Assembly (NCBI GenBank): GCA_020631735.1
Contig: CM036168.1
Location: 99,180,932 to 99,244,931 of the forward strand
DNA from: Saccharum officinarum
Taxonomy: Eukaryota > Streptophyta > Magnoliopsida > Poales > Poaceae
DNA length: 64,000 bases
Reading direction: 5' to 3'
Below, in pieces: positions 21,846 to 34,649 of the stretch. Under the pieces are notes generated by a model that saw nothing but the letters and a program-made list of their open reading frames with translations, ran no database searches and was not told the origin of the DNA. A program made the translations under genes and the position numbers. Numbering within the stretch: the stretch's first letter is position 1; every line of letters begins with the position of its first letter.

Positions 21846-23770
21846 GTCTTGATGGCTAGAGGGGGGTGAATAGCCTTTTAAAATTTTCTACAAAGACAAG
21901 CTAAACAAGTTTATCAAAATAACAAATAGCGAGATGCGAGTTTTGCTTAGCCTACGGGGTGTTTGCGAGCCACCTAACCAATTCACAATTCTAGTATTTG
22001 CACTCAACCGGACAAGACAAACCGAGAAGGTAACTACAACTACAACTAGCAAGCTACACAAAGGAGCTACTAAAGCAAAGCTAACTAGCTAGCAAAGATA
22101 ACTAAGAAAGTAATGCGGAGTTGAGTTAGGAGAGTTTTACCGAGGGGCGAAGTAATGAGCCAACCAATATGATCAACAATGAATACCAAGACAACCGAAC
22201 ACCGGGATCAATCAATCACAATATGAAAGTGATAACACGAAGATTTATCCCGAGGTTCACGTGCTTGCCGGCACGCTAGTCCCCGTTGTGTCCCTCTTCA
22301 CCACGTGGTTCGGTGGCTAATCGGTCACACACCGAGCCTCTCAAAAGGCACCACAAAAACCTACCAAATGGCAAAAGGTTGCAATGACACGAGCAATTTA
22401 CTAACGTTGCCTTTGGTGCTTCGCCGAGGTAGGCACAAACCCCTCACAATCACCAGAGGTGGCCAAGAACAATCACCAACTCTTGCCAACGCCTCCAAGC
22501 TGCTCCAAGCCATCTAGGTGGTGGCAACCACCAAGAGAAATAAGAATCCCGAAGCAAATCAACCACCAAGTGCCAACTAGATGCAATCTCACAATACAAA
22601 TGCACTTGGATCACTCAATCTCACTTCGAATATGCAAAGAAGCAAGAGAGATGAGTGGGAGGGGAGTTGCTTAGCTCAAAGCGCTCACAAGTATGTCAAA
22701 AGTTTAAGAGAGAGAGCCTTGAGCCGGCCAACGAGTATTTATAGACGTACCCCTTCAAATATAGCCGTTAGAAACTTGAAACAGCCGAAGTCGCGCTGAC
22801 CGGACGCGCTGGTCAAACTGACCGGACGCGCCGATCACACAACGACTACGCTCGCGAACCACCGACCGGACGCGCTCCACACAACGACTGGACGCGCGAA
22901 GCTCGACCGGACGCGCTGGTCCCGTAATGGACCGGACGCGCTGCTCAAGCCTGAGCAGCGCACAACGAAACAGCGACCGGACGCGCTGCAGAACTGACCG
23001 GACGCCATAGTGCCAGCGTCCGGTTGGAGTCCAGTAAGCTCCCTGAACGACCGGACGCGTCCGGTCGATAGTGACCGGACGCGCCACCGCGTCCGATCAA
23101 AAACAGAAACACGCACAGACGCTGAACACTGACCGGACGCGTCCGGTCAAACAGAGACCGCGTCCGGTCAAACAGAGACCGTGTCTGGTCGAGCGTCCGG
23201 TCACCTCTGTGACCTCCGTTCGCCTCCGTTTCTTTACCGACTTCCGGTGTAGTGGAAAATAGTCATTTCAACTCCTCAAAAACGCCTGAATCCCGCCTCG
23301 CAAGCTTGGCGGGAGGGAGAGAGGACCCCAAACCCTCTCTACCGCTCAAACTCTACCGCCTTCACAAACGTGCTAACACCACCAAGTGATCTCGTCATGT
23401 GTGAGTGTGTTAGTATTTTCACAATCATTTTTCGAGGCGATATTAGATCTATCCAAATACATATGATTATGAAATGCACACCTAGAGGCACTTAGGAGTT
23501 CAATAGCCGCGTCATTCCCCTCTTTATAGTACGACTATCTATCCTATAATGTAACCACACCCACTCGGTGTCTTGGTTACTAAAACATAACCCTTAAGCA
23601 TATACCTTTGCCTTGATCACATAGGGTTGCGTCCAAATCCAAGTTTGGCCATCATGATCACCATGTCCATCTTGCCACCAACCTTGGAATGTATTAATCC
23701 TCATATGCTACATACAACTTAGGCATAGGATTAGTACTTAGGCATTGTCACTAATTACCAACACCAAACA
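21846..23770 (-). repeat. LTR-like dispersed repeat with an ACCGGACGC array
   Basis: Begins near ttgatggctagaggggggtg and ends near accaacaccaaacatagg, sequence types often found at the ends of grass LTR-like repeats. There is no coding capacity. The middle (22796-23215) is packed with ACCGGACGC words. I could not find a matching target duplication, so boundaries and class are approximate. A solo LTR read on the minus strand is the most likely identity. Confidence 0.45.
22796..23215. repeat. Cluster of ACCGGACGC / GCGTCCGGT words
   Basis: Ten exact ACCGGACGC words and five reverse-complement GCGTCCGGT words in about 420 bases. Two sites join both into the 16-base palindrome ACCGGACGCGTCCGGT. 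Spacing is irregular, so this is not a simple tandem repeat. Confidence 0.75.
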
Positions 23771-23899
23771 TAGGACTTTTAGCGTCGCCGTCCTTGGGAA
23801 CCGTCCAGTTCGTCGGCATCTGCGTGTTCTGGTCTTCTCCAAGCCCTCGCTCGCGCTGTCGCGCGTCCCCTTCTGTTCCTAGCACCACCGCCTACGTAC

Positions 23900-26800
23900 T
23901 GTGGAAGAACCTCCTAAATAATATAGCCCACATATACTTGTCATCGTCTTAAAGACCTCTAACAACCATACATATGTACCATAAAACTTAAGAAGTCTGT
24001 CGGGTGTCATTGGGAAACCCGAATCATCCACATTTTATAACTCACACAGGATCAACAAAGGAGTAACTATAACATTACAACATTTTTTATAAAACTTTAC
24101 ATCAGAGTGCGGAAGAATAACAACAATATATTTACAAATCATGATTAAGTAAATTTTTTTAAACTTAACTTAAATGGCGGAAGTCGAGTAAAACTACAGA
24201 AGATAACTTAGGTAGAGCACCTAAGTTAGGAGATGATAACCAGATCACGTCGAGCCCACTGACATGACCTAATTATCAGCACCAGTCAGCACCTGCAACA
24301 GGGGTTAACAAAACCTGAGTACTCAATTGTACTCCGTAAGACTTATCCGACGAAAAGAAAAGACTCCAAGGATATGCTGGCTTTAAGGGAAGTAGTGGAG
24401 TTAGAAAAGAGGAGTTTTGCAGAAAAGCTTTGATATAAGTGGATCCTTACTTTTAATATTTTAAACAAGTTTTAACATTAGTTTTAGTGAAGCTTATTAT
24501 AGCTAGATTTGCACCTATTCTATCTTAATCACTTGTATCAAGCATCACATTTCATATCCATCTCTTTTTCATTTCATTTTCATAATCACCATGTTCTATT
24601 GTTAACTACGATATAGGTTAGGTGATCGAGTCTCCTTAACCGAGGAGCAGCGACGATTCGAACCGATTATACCCAGCTGGGGATCCCTAACCACACAAGA
24701 TATGTAGGACTCTAACCTATATAAATTAACCTTCACTCGGATCCTCCAAAACATGATCGGGTCCAGCGCCACTCGAGAGTACAGTGCACCTCCAATCCAG
24801 CCCTTGGCTACGAGGGTACACACTACTCTCGCCATCTCTCCATTCTCAGTGCGCGGTTGGCCGTTCACGTAATGGCATTATCGAGGTTTTAGGCTTACCA
24901 AAGCATGTGATCAGTTGCAAAGTCTCGAAACACAGGCGGGCCTACAACAGTACGGTCCTTAACCGACACAGACGAAGCACTACATCGACTCATTTCACAA
25001 TGCAAGCCACCCGCCCAGTCTTTGCTTAATATTACCATATTCTTATTCATATGCTCTCATGACCCGTCATTATGTCAGGAGAAACAAAGGTAAACCTGTT
25101 TCTCGCGAACGATGAAATCACCATTCGACTTCTACCGAAGTCTAAGCATTACTAAGCATAAGAGATCGACCTACACTTACTAGTAGGATATCATCTGGAT
25201 ATAAATGGAGATCAAGGTAATCATGCAGCAACGATATCGACCAAACTCCTACTAACTTAATGCACATTACACTAGACTTAAAGTGTAATAAAGCATTTAT
25301 AAAATAAAAGAGTGGTTGTATGTCCGGGGCTTGCCTTCGTTGCAGCGGTGGTTAGTTCTCGTAGAAGTCAAGTTTAACACCAACACCATGGGTGGATCAC
25401 CTTCTCCGAAACTTGATCGACATGATCCAAAACACTCTCGTGCAAACTACACACATACAAATGATGCGAGGCTTAATATGATGGAATGCATGCCATGATG
25501 CATGATGATGAACAAAGCATAGCATACAAGAGACATTTAGAAAGGATAAACATTAGTTATCTACTTAAGTACACCTTTCCTTCGTGATACAGTTACAATT
25601 CAACACAAGTATTAAACAACTTCAATCACATTAAGATGTTAAGAAAACTATTTAACTTTACTTTTTACCCAAGAGGTTGCATCTAATAAGAAAGTAAGTC
25701 TATCACAAGACCACTAATTACTTACACAAAAAAAATCATTAACCACTAATGATTTATGTTAAACACATTAATTATCATTAACAAATCATAGTTAACAAGT
25801 TAATCGTGAGCACAAGCAACTCAATAAGAAGTCATGGATCATCACATGTTAATGATCCAAGGTCAACAAGAAATCTCAAAGTCACACAAATCTTAAATTA
25901 TCCAGTTAAACACATGTTTAATTAATAATTAATTAAGACAGAAATTAAGAATAAAATGAATTTTATCCAATTAAGCCCAAACTTTTTCTACAGATTAATC
26001 TTACCCTAAAACAGTACCCAAAATTAATTTCATAATTTTTGGACTTTTATTTCAATTACTAAAATTTATGGAAGTTGCATTTAATAATTAATTGAGCTAA
26101 TTAAATAACTTACAACAAGTAACTAAAATTGACATTTTATATTTTTCATAAATAGTACACAGTATAGAGAGGTTACACAATAATTTTGACCAATTTTGGA
26201 ATTCTAAATAATTCATAACAAAATAAACAAAACTGGTTACTATTTATATTTTTGAAAAAAAGAAAAACAAAAACCAGCCACATGGGCTGCTTTCCTCGCT
26301 TCTTCCTTCACTCGGCCGACGACTCCGCGGTGGCCCAGCCGCCCGCACGCGCGCTCGCGCTCGCGCTCCCCTCTCTCTCGGCCCAGCAGAGCCAGGTCGC
26401 GTGGCCCGCTAGTGCCCCCGCGCGCTCCTCCTTCTCCCGGCCTAGCTGACCGGCTAGCCTAGCTCCCTTCCTCGCCCTTCTTTCTCCCTCTGACGATGCG
26501 GCCCCGCACGTCATCCTTCTCTCCCATGTCGGCCGATGGCCAACGGTGACCGCCGACCACTACCTCGTCGGCGGCAAGCCCCCGGTGAGACTGAGACGCA
26601 CCAGCGCGACCATACCGACCCCGTGAACCCACTACGACGCTCTACACCGAAGTACATACCCCGGAGACCCCTCCCCGACGGCCATGGCGGCACGGTGGCA
26701 GCGGCCCATGCCGCTCTAGCGAGCAAAGTCGGTAAGGACCAAAATTGAGTGGTTGTTGAGTATCAGCAGCTCACCACGAGCACGACTGAGTAACTGGTGG

Positions 26801-28133
26801 GCGCGGAAAGGCGTCAGAGGCGGTTGTCCATGTGAGGTGGCACGGTGGTCGCGACTCACCGGAGAAGAGGAAGGAGGCGGGATAGGCTAGTGCGAGCGGC
26901 CGAGGAGGTGCGCGAGAGTGAGGCGAATGCGGTGGAGCTTTTTGCTTGGCTAAAGACAGCTCGACGGAGGTAGCGGCGAGCGGCGGAGCTTTGGCAGTGG
27001 CAGAAACAGAGGAGAGAAAACGAGAACGACGGTGGTGCTCGGGCTTTATAGCCGAGGCGAGGCAACGGAAGGACGACACGCGCGACAGCCCGGCCATCGC
27101 GAAGTAGCAGCTGGCGGTCGCGGGCGTGCCTGGAAGCCAACCGAAGGTCGCCGGCGTCGGGCGGGAGGTGGCGCCCTGCGATTGGATGGATGTCGGCATA
27201 TTTACGAAAAATGCCACTGGAGAATTTTCGCAAATTACTCTCAATTTTTCTAAAGAAGTTGAAAATCTGTAAATACAAAAGTTGCTCAATTTTCAAAGTT
27301 CTACAACTTTCTCAATATAAACCTTTTCTAATTCAGCCTAGGTTTTAAAATTTGAATTTGAATTTGAAATGGGACATTTTCTGGAAATATGTAAATTCAA
27401 AATTACTTTGAATTTTATATTGAAACTTCAAAAACTCAAAATACCAAAATTGTACATCTAGGTAAGACCTACAGCTTTGCTATTCAAAACATTTTCAAAT
27501 TATGCCTCCATTTGGAATTTGATTGAGGAGATGAAAAGGGGTCAAATTTGAGATTTGAATCTTTTGAAAATTACTCCAACTTTTACACTAAAACTTTGAA
27601 AACTCCAAAAACCAAAGTTGTACAAAAAGACCTGATCTACAACTTTGCTTTTTGGCTCACCCCCAAAATTTGTTTAGATTTTGAATTACACAAAAAGGGG
27701 TAAAACAGGGTTTTCCGGAAATCAGGATTTTGAATTCAATTGATTATTCTTTTTAACTAAAACATGATTAATTATTTATCCCTGATAAAACATTATTTCA
27801 TGTGATAAGCAACATGACATTGTTAACATATTAAGCATACTAATAAAAATAACATATCAAATCATTACTGAAACATGTATATGAAACATACAAAACATTG
27901 ATCAAAACCTATGAAACATATCTTTGAAACATAGCCATACTTTATATGAAACATCGCAAGGCAACATATGAGACTCTTTTTGCAACATGCGAAACATGGC
28001 ATATGAAACATATGCAACATGACTAAAGTAACATGTGTAACATGAATGCATTTATGGTATGTCATTTGATGTTTATGCCTGATGATGCTTCATGATCAAG
28101 TTTTTAATTGTTTTTAACATCTGGGATGTTACA
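23900..28133 (-). mobile_element. Solo LTR of a Tekay/Del-type element (4234 bp)
   Basis: Starts TGTGGAAGAACC and ends GGGATGTTACA, matching the ends of the LTRs at 5632-10633 and 58438-62262. Flanked by identical 5-bp target duplications CGTAC (23895-23899 and 28134-28138) with no internal region, so it is a solo LTR left by LTR-LTR recombination. It shares the CCGGGGCTTGCCT landmark (25324-25336) and the CCTGAGTAC segment (near 24317). A GC-rich block lies at 26280-27180. The right end (27790-28060) is rich in GAAACAT/GCAACAT words. Confidence 0.9.
27044..27050 (-). promoter_or_regulatory. Candidate LTR TATA box
   Basis: TATAAAG on the minus strand in the context GGCTATAAAGCCCGAG. It is about 1.08 kb from the LTR 5' end and at the edge of the GC-rich block, the expected place for the U3/R promoter. 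Confidence 0.5.
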
Positions 28134-28580
28134 CGTACCGGTGGTGGATTCACCGTTGCAGGTTGTGTATGGCTTGTCAATATGATCACGCGAGGAGGGA
28201 ATGTCAGAACGTGGTTCATTGAAGAGTAATGGGTGTCGCATACTCACATGTTCATAGCTATTGAACCCAATGTGTTCCATGGAAGATTAGATCATACATA
28301 TAGCTGCCTGTGTTATGTTGCTGTTTGTTGTCAATAATGCTCGTGTGTGTGCTACGATCAGAGAATATTGTGCACAGTACACTCCATTGTGCATGGAGCA
28401 TATACACAAATATACCCAATTAATTAAACTAGACGGGAGGCCGAAGTGGTTGCTAACGGGTCAAGGCTGTTCATTGAATCTGGTACTGTTTACTACGGGT
28501 TGGTACTGTAGATGAACAGGGGTTCTATGAGAGGAAAACGGGCGGCCACTGTAGTTATTGTGGTACTGTAGCTATGTCGC
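28134..28580. other. Unclassified flank between solo LTR and MITE cluster
   Basis: The bases just before the solo LTR (23771-23899) and just after it read as a continuous short open frame when the LTR and one target copy are ignored. The frame ends at an early stop and matches nothing I know. Confidence 0.35.
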
Positions 28581-28822
28581 TGCTCTGTTTAGTTGCAAAA
28601 AATTTTACAAAATTTTTCAACATTCCCATCACGTCGAATCTTTGGACGCATGCATAAAATATTAAATATAGATAAAAAATAAAACTAATTACACAGTTTA
28701 GACGAAATGGACGAGACGAATCTTTTAAGCCTAGTTAGACCATGATTGGACACTAATTGCCAAATAACAACGAAATTTGCTACAGTGTCATTTTGCAAAA
28801 TATTTTGCATCTAAACCGGCCC
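28581..28822 (+). mobile_element. Grass MITE family, copy 1
   Basis: The order CTGTTTAGTTGC..., TCGAATCTTTGGACGC, ATTAAATATAGATAAAA, GAGACGAATCTTTTAAGCC and CATCTAAAC..GGCCC is the signature of a very abundant panicoid grass MITE. About 242 bp, no coding capacity. Confidence 0.72.
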
Positions 28823-28881
28823 TATATATATATATACACACACCAAGCACAGCGACAGTATCGAGTTGTGCAGATGGACTC

Positions 28882-29126
28882 GGGCTGTGTTTAGTGGAGA
28901 AAAATGGGATGAAAAAGTTACTGTAACACTTTTCGTTGTTATTTAGTAAAATTTGTCCAACCATGAATTAATTAGACTCAAAAGATTCGTCTCAAACTTT
29001 ACAGACAAACTATGCAATTAGTTAGTTTTTTTACCTACATTTAATGCTTCATGCATGCGTTTAAAGATTCGATGTGATGGGTGAAATATGAAATATTTTG
29101 GGTTTGCATGCCAAATAAACAGGGCC
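28882..29126 (-). mobile_element. Grass MITE family, copy 2 (inverted)
   Basis: Same family as copy 1 in the opposite orientation (AAAAGATTCGTCTC, ACATTTAATGCTTCATGC, AAACAGGGCC end). About 245 bp. Confidence 0.72.
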
Positions 29127-29164
29127 TCGGATCTCTTGCTCATTCGGTGGCAGAGTTGTATCCA

Positions 29165-29408
29165 GGCCTTGTCGAGTTGGCAAAATTTTTGGTAAAATAC
29201 AACCGTAGCATTTTTGTTGTTATTTAACAATTAGTGTCCAATTATGGTCTAATTAGGCTTAAAAGATTCGTCTCGTCCATTTCATCTAAACTGTGTAATT
29301 AGTTTTATTTTTTATCTATATTTAATGCTTCATACATGTGTCCAAAGATTCGATGTGACGAAAAATCTACTGTTCTTTTGTAAAATTTTTTGCATCTAAA
29401 ATGGCCCC
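29165..29408 (-). mobile_element. Grass MITE family, copy 3 (inverted)
   Basis: Same family and orientation as copy 2 (TTAAAAGATTCGTCTCGTCC, TATTTAATGCTTCATACATG, end ATGGCCCC). Only about 40 bases separate it from copy 2. Confidence 0.72.
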
Positions 29409-29769
29409 AGTTTGCCGACCTTGGCTCATGCGGAACTGCGTGCTCCATAATCTGAGGTTAAAAGAGAATACTACTTTAGATAACAGAAATGAAACACAAA
29501 TTGTAGAATTATTATCATACAAGCTGATCATACACATTTTGAATCTTGAGAAAACAACATTGAAACAAAAAAACATGAATTCTTCAATTGGCGTGCAGAT
29601 TCAGAATCAGGGAGAAAAGGAGGGGCACTGACCTGCATCAGATGCACATCCATGTGCAGATCGTAGCCTCATCATCAATGGGTAACCAAAAAATGGAAAA
29701 GGGACATGCTCAACGGAACACTGCCGGAGCCTCGACGCCCTGTCCACTATGGATGCGGCCAGGGACAGC

Positions 29770-30545
29770 AGCCGGAGGGCGGGCGTAGTTGGGGAGATCG
29801 ATGGATCTGGGCTCCTCACCTGATTCATCCTGCCCTACACCCCCACGCCAGACCCATGGAGGTGTTGCCCGTGCCGTCCTAGTACAGGGGTCACCGCCGC
29901 CGGAGGACCACTCGCTCCGACGAGATTGGAGCTCGCAGAGCCCTGTGCGACGCCGTTGCCGGAGCCCACGCGATGCCTCTGCTGCCGCTCGGATGGAGGG
30001 GAGGGCCGCCGCCGCCGGGTGCAGAGGAGGCGCTACCCATAGGACAGGGTCCGCCGCTGACAGGTGCCGAGGAGAGCGCCGCTACCTGGGGCCTGGGGGA
30101 GGTGGCGCTGTTGGTGGCGTGAGGCAGGTGTGGCCGTCCTCAGGCGAGGACCCGGCCCCATCGATGCCATCACCAGATGGGGAAGGAGCAGCCGCAACCG
30201 CCGCCAGTGGGGAAGGAGGCGTCGTGCGATTCGTGCCTTCGTCGGAGCTGCCGCGCGCACAGGATGCGTCGCCGCCGAGTAGCGCCATGCCGTCGTTGGG
30301 GTGTGGGGTGGGGGTCGCCATGGAGCCGCTACCTCCGCGCCGCCGCCGGGGGTCCAGTGATGTGGAGGATGCTGCAGCCTTCAGGATGGGGGCGGCGCGC
30401 CGCCAGGCGGGAGGGAGACGGCGCCACAGCCTTGGGGACGGGGGAGGGCCGCCGGGACCACCGTCGGAATGGGGCAGTGGGGGAGGGCCGTCCGTGATGA
30501 CCGTGCCGCCGCCGCTGGTGTAGAGAAGGCCGGCGGGCACCCGCC
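29770..30545. other. GC-rich island with long but unsupported ORFs
   Basis: A plus-strand frame (29789-30523, no ATG at its first codon) and a minus-strand frame (30082-30540) both stay open because the block is GC-rich. The predicted residues are low-complexity Gly/Pro/Arg/Ala. No domain is visible. It may be a 5' gene region or a CpG island; I do not call a gene. Confidence 0.35.
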
Positions 30546-30628
30546 GGGGAGTTCCGCTCGCCGCTGCCTGCGTGGATCTTGTGGGTGGGGGGCAGAGGGA
30601 AGGCCGGGAAGGGGTGTGGTAAATTATA

Positions 30629-30753
30629 GAGTAAAGTCTATTTCCGGTCCTTAAACTTTCTACGCTGTGTCATCCCGGTCCACAGACTTTCAAAGTGTGT
30701 CATTACCGTACCTAAACACTATTTGGGTCTCAAATTAGCCCATTACGGGTCCA
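30629..30753 (+). repeat. Left terminal inverted repeat of the MULE
   Basis: Pairs with about 34650-34772 on the opposite strand. The outer 70 bases are the most alike. Confidence 0.85.
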
Positions 30754-31227
30754 ATTGGCTGATTAGTGGGTGTATGACGTCCGTGGCTGACGGAGGCGCT
30801 GGCTGAAGTGGCCTCGCAGTTATGCAAATAGGCCCCGTCTCCCTTCGTCGTTTCAGTTCTCCTCGTTCTCCTTCTCGTCTTCCTCGCAACGGTCGCCTGG
30901 CGGCGATCTCGTGGTGGCCGACGATCGCCTAGGATCGGAGTTTGGGCACGGAACGCAAAGGGGTGCACGGCTCTCAGGCGGCGGAGGCGGACAAGTTGGG
31001 CAGGGTGGCAGATCACCATGGCTGCGCGATTGCGGCGCAAAGGGCAACCTGCGCCGGTTTACTGTGAGCTCCTCCATCTCTAATCCCATCTTCTTCCTTG
31101 AATCTTTAGCCGTGTTTGAGGAGTACGTGGATCTGTAGGGTGCGATTGTTATGGTTTTTTGTCCAGACGATTTTGGTTAGGGTTTTGATCGATTATTTCT
31201 GTGTTCAATTTTTCTCGGCAATGTAGG

Positions 31228-33478
31228 TGACAGTGGGTATCAGTTCAGTGTAGAGGTTCACCATGGTGGATTTTTTGTTGGTCATGGTACTCTGAAAACG
31301 TACTTGGATGAAAAGGTGGATTTTTTTTATGATTTAGAGGCAGATACTTGGTCCCTTCTCTGGTTTGATGACTTTGTGGAGCAATTAGGCTATGAAAAGG
31401 ATGAAAGGTTAAAGTTTTACTGGTTGTTACCTGGGCTGCCCTTCCCGATGGCCTCAGAATCCTCCTAGGAGACAGAGACACCAATGCCATGGCTGATATT
31501 GTGAGCAAGGTCAAGAACTTTGTAGTGTATTTCGACCATGATGGCATTGCTGATGGGGTTAATTGGGAAGACATTGTAGCTAATCCAGTGGCTGAACTTC
31601 CTAAAGTATTGAGCCCACATAAAGTGCAGTATGTGCCTAAGAAGGTTGGTGAAAAGCTCCCAGTTTTCTATACTGATATGGATAAGAGGAAAGTGCATCA
31701 ATTCAAAACCACTGAAGGTGAATCAAGTGGTGCTAGAGACAACAACAGGGAAGAATCTGGTGGTTTCCTTGACAGTGACTATGAAATGGAGGATGGGGAT
31801 GAAGACATTTTAGAGACATTTGTTGATGCTGATGAGGATGAACCACATGTGGGAGAGGTAACTGTGAAAGACAGTAAGAAAGCTAAAGGCAGTAGGTTGA
31901 AGGCTTATGCTGTGATCAGGCCAAATGTAATGTCAGAAGAGGAAGACACTGATGATGAGGGCCTCGAGTTACCAGACTCTGATGCTGAGGGAGAAGGTGG
32001 TCACAGGTTCAAGTCATTCAAAGATGAGGACATGGCAAACCCTGCATTTTCAGTTGGACTTGTGTTCCCTTCGGTTGAGAAGCTTAGAGAAGCTGTCAAT
32101 GAGTACAGTGTCAGGCACAGAGTTGAGATAAAGATGCCAAGGAATGACAGGATTAGGGTCAAAGCTCACTGTGCTGAAGGATGTCCATGGAACCTTTATG
32201 CTTCATTTGATAGCAGGATGAAATCATTTGTAGTTAAAACATACTATGGAGGTCACACATGTCAGAAAGAGTGGAAAGTCAGGAAGTGTACTGCTAAATG
32301 AATTGCTGCTAAGTACTTGGAATCCTTTAGGGCCAATGACAAGATGAGCATCACTAGCCTAAGCAGAACAATTCAGAAAGACTGGAACATAACTCCTTCT
32401 AGAAGTAAGGTGGCTAGAGCAAGAAGGATGATTATGAAGCAGATTCATGGAGATGAGGAGCTGCAGTTCAATTCTCTGTGGGATTATGGTCAGGAGTTGA
32501 GGAGGAGCAACCCTGGGTCATCTTTTTTCTTGAACTTGGTTGATAGTAGGTTCAGCACATGTTACATGAGTATTGACGCTTGCAAAAGGGGATTCATTTC
32601 AGGTTGCAGGCCTATAATTTGCTTGGATGGCTGCTTCATCAAGACTAAATATGGGGGCCAACTCCTTACTGCAGTGGGCATGGATCCCAATGACTGCATT
32701 TTCCCTATAGCAATGGCTGTAGTGGAAGTTGAGTCACTTGCCACATGGAAGTGGTTCTTGGAGACTCTCAAGTCTGATCTAAACATTGACAACACCTACC
32801 CCTGGACAATAATGACTGACAAGCAAAAAGTAAGTGTTTCGAACATGCATTTTAGTTGCTGAAATGTCTATTTTCTTGGCTTCTAATATTTATGCCTTTT
32901 TTGTTCAGGGCTTAATACCAGCTGTGAAGCAGGTGTTCCCAGAGTCTGAACACAGGTTCTGTGTAAGGCACCTGTACTCAAATTTCCAAGAGAAGTTCAA
33001 AGGTGAAGTTTTGAAGAACCAACTGTGGACATATGCAAGGTCTTCCTCAAAGGATTCATGGAAAAGGAATATGGAGAAGATGAAGGCCTTGGATGCTGGT
33101 GCTTATGAGTGGCTGTCAAAGATGGCACCCAACACTTGGGTAAGAGCCTACTTCTCCACTTTTCCCAAATGTGACATCTTATTGAACAACAACTGTGAGG
33201 TGTTCAATAAGTACATTTTGGAAGCTAAAGAGTTACCAATTCTGTCTATGTTTGAGAAGATCAAGTGCCAGTTGATGACAAGGCATTACAACAAGAGAAA
33301 TAAAATGGAAATGAGATGATAAGTTCTTTTTGCCCTAAAATTAGAAAGAAGTTGGCCAGAAATGCTGAGTTTGCTAATGTATGCTATGCAATGCCATCTG
33401 GGGTTGGAGTGTTTCAAGTGTTAGTCAAAGATTACCAGCACATTCTGTCTTTATGTCCATTTTGTGACTGCAGGTCCA
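31228..33478 (+). pseudogene. MuDR-type MULE transposase, decayed
   Basis: DDE transposase of the surrounding MULE. Order: a PB1-like N-terminal domain (from about 31228; VEVHHGGFFVGHG, WFDDFVEQLGY); an acidic linker; a MuDR DNA-binding domain (FPSVEKLREAVNEYSV to TCQKEW, about 32060-32280); and the MULE catalytic domain with ICLDGCF (first D, near 32620), IMTDKQK (second D) and NNNCEVFNKYILEA (E, near 33200). An intron fits 32830-32908 (GT...AG) between TDKQK and GLIPAVKQVFPE. Lesions: a frameshift near 31449, a TGA at 32299-32301 where relatives have Trp, and a frame change near 33314. The C-terminal SWIM zinc finger is missing; instead a 20-bp unit is repeated near 33451-33505. Inactive. 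Confidence 0.88.
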
Positions 33479-34649
33479 TTTTGTGACTGCAGGTCCATTT
33501 TGCTGTTGTCTTTAGCGCCTACTGTTTGCTGCTGAATATTTTTTTGGGCACCTCCCATGTAGCGCCTACTGTCATCAATATGGATATTGCCAATGATATC
33601 AATTCAATTGTGTGGTATATCTTGTTCTGGTTTCTTTGACATATTGCCGTAGAATTTCAGATTCAGCTGGATACAAAATTTACTGTTAGACTAAAACTTG
33701 CTTTTTATTTACATTCAGATAATTGCAAATATCATTTACTGTTAGACTGACACAATATTTGCAGAGAATGCAGACATAACCTGATGAGGCATCCTGTACT
33801 ACTGTTTTTTATTTACTTTCAAATTTGCCACTTGCTTTGTCTTCTCTGAAACAAGCAAGATCACCATATAAATAGATGTAACTGACTAACTGTGATAGCT
33901 GACAATGAATCATGTGTGCCTGCTAAGAGGTATTGCTCATTAGAGATCTAAAGTACACTGCATTCATTCTTTACTTGACCACATCCATGACATTACACTT
34001 TGCTTACAGTTTTCGTTTTGTAATGTCAGCACACACATTCCACATCAAGCCAAACACACACAATCAGAATACACTTGAGCAAAACTTTGATTCATCTAAA
34101 ATGGGCATCACATCAGTGTTGTCGATTCCTTGTCTAGTCTTCTTCTTCTCCACCTCTGATCCATTTTTGTTGTCTTCAGTTACATCTGCAAACGCGTCAA
34201 GTATTCCGCTTCCTACTCCCATTATGAGCAGCCACTCCCATCTTCCTGCAATGGATCACGAAATTGAACTCCAAACCAACAAATTTTGGATGGGGAAAGG
34301 CTAAATGAAATCGATTTCACAAAATCCTAACCCTTTGATCAGGAGACTTGTAGAACAGGCGACCTTGGCGCTCGGTGGCCAAGGTGATCACGGAGGCCTC
34401 GAACGCGTCTGGCCTGGGCCAGGTGCTCGACGTATTGGCCGCGGTGTTGGGGAGAGGGCGGAGCAGGCGAGGCGGTGGGCTCCGGAAGCTCGCGGCATTA
34501 CTCCTCGGCGTCGATGTCTGCGCGGTCCTCTGCCACAAACTCGCAACGGCGGCTCTCTGCTCTCACGGTCATGAACGAAGGAGGCGCAGGGGATAAAGAG
34601 AGCACGGGGGTTCTTTGCTAATTTCTAAAGACACGCTGTTGCCTGCCAA

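Noticed and set aside
22796..23215. CRISPR-like repeat array
   Set aside because: Words are short, irregularly spaced and in both orientations, and the DNA is plant nuclear.
29789..30523. 244-codon plus-strand ORF
   Set aside because: No ATG at its first codon, low-complexity residues, and an equally open antisense frame; kept only as a GC-rich island.
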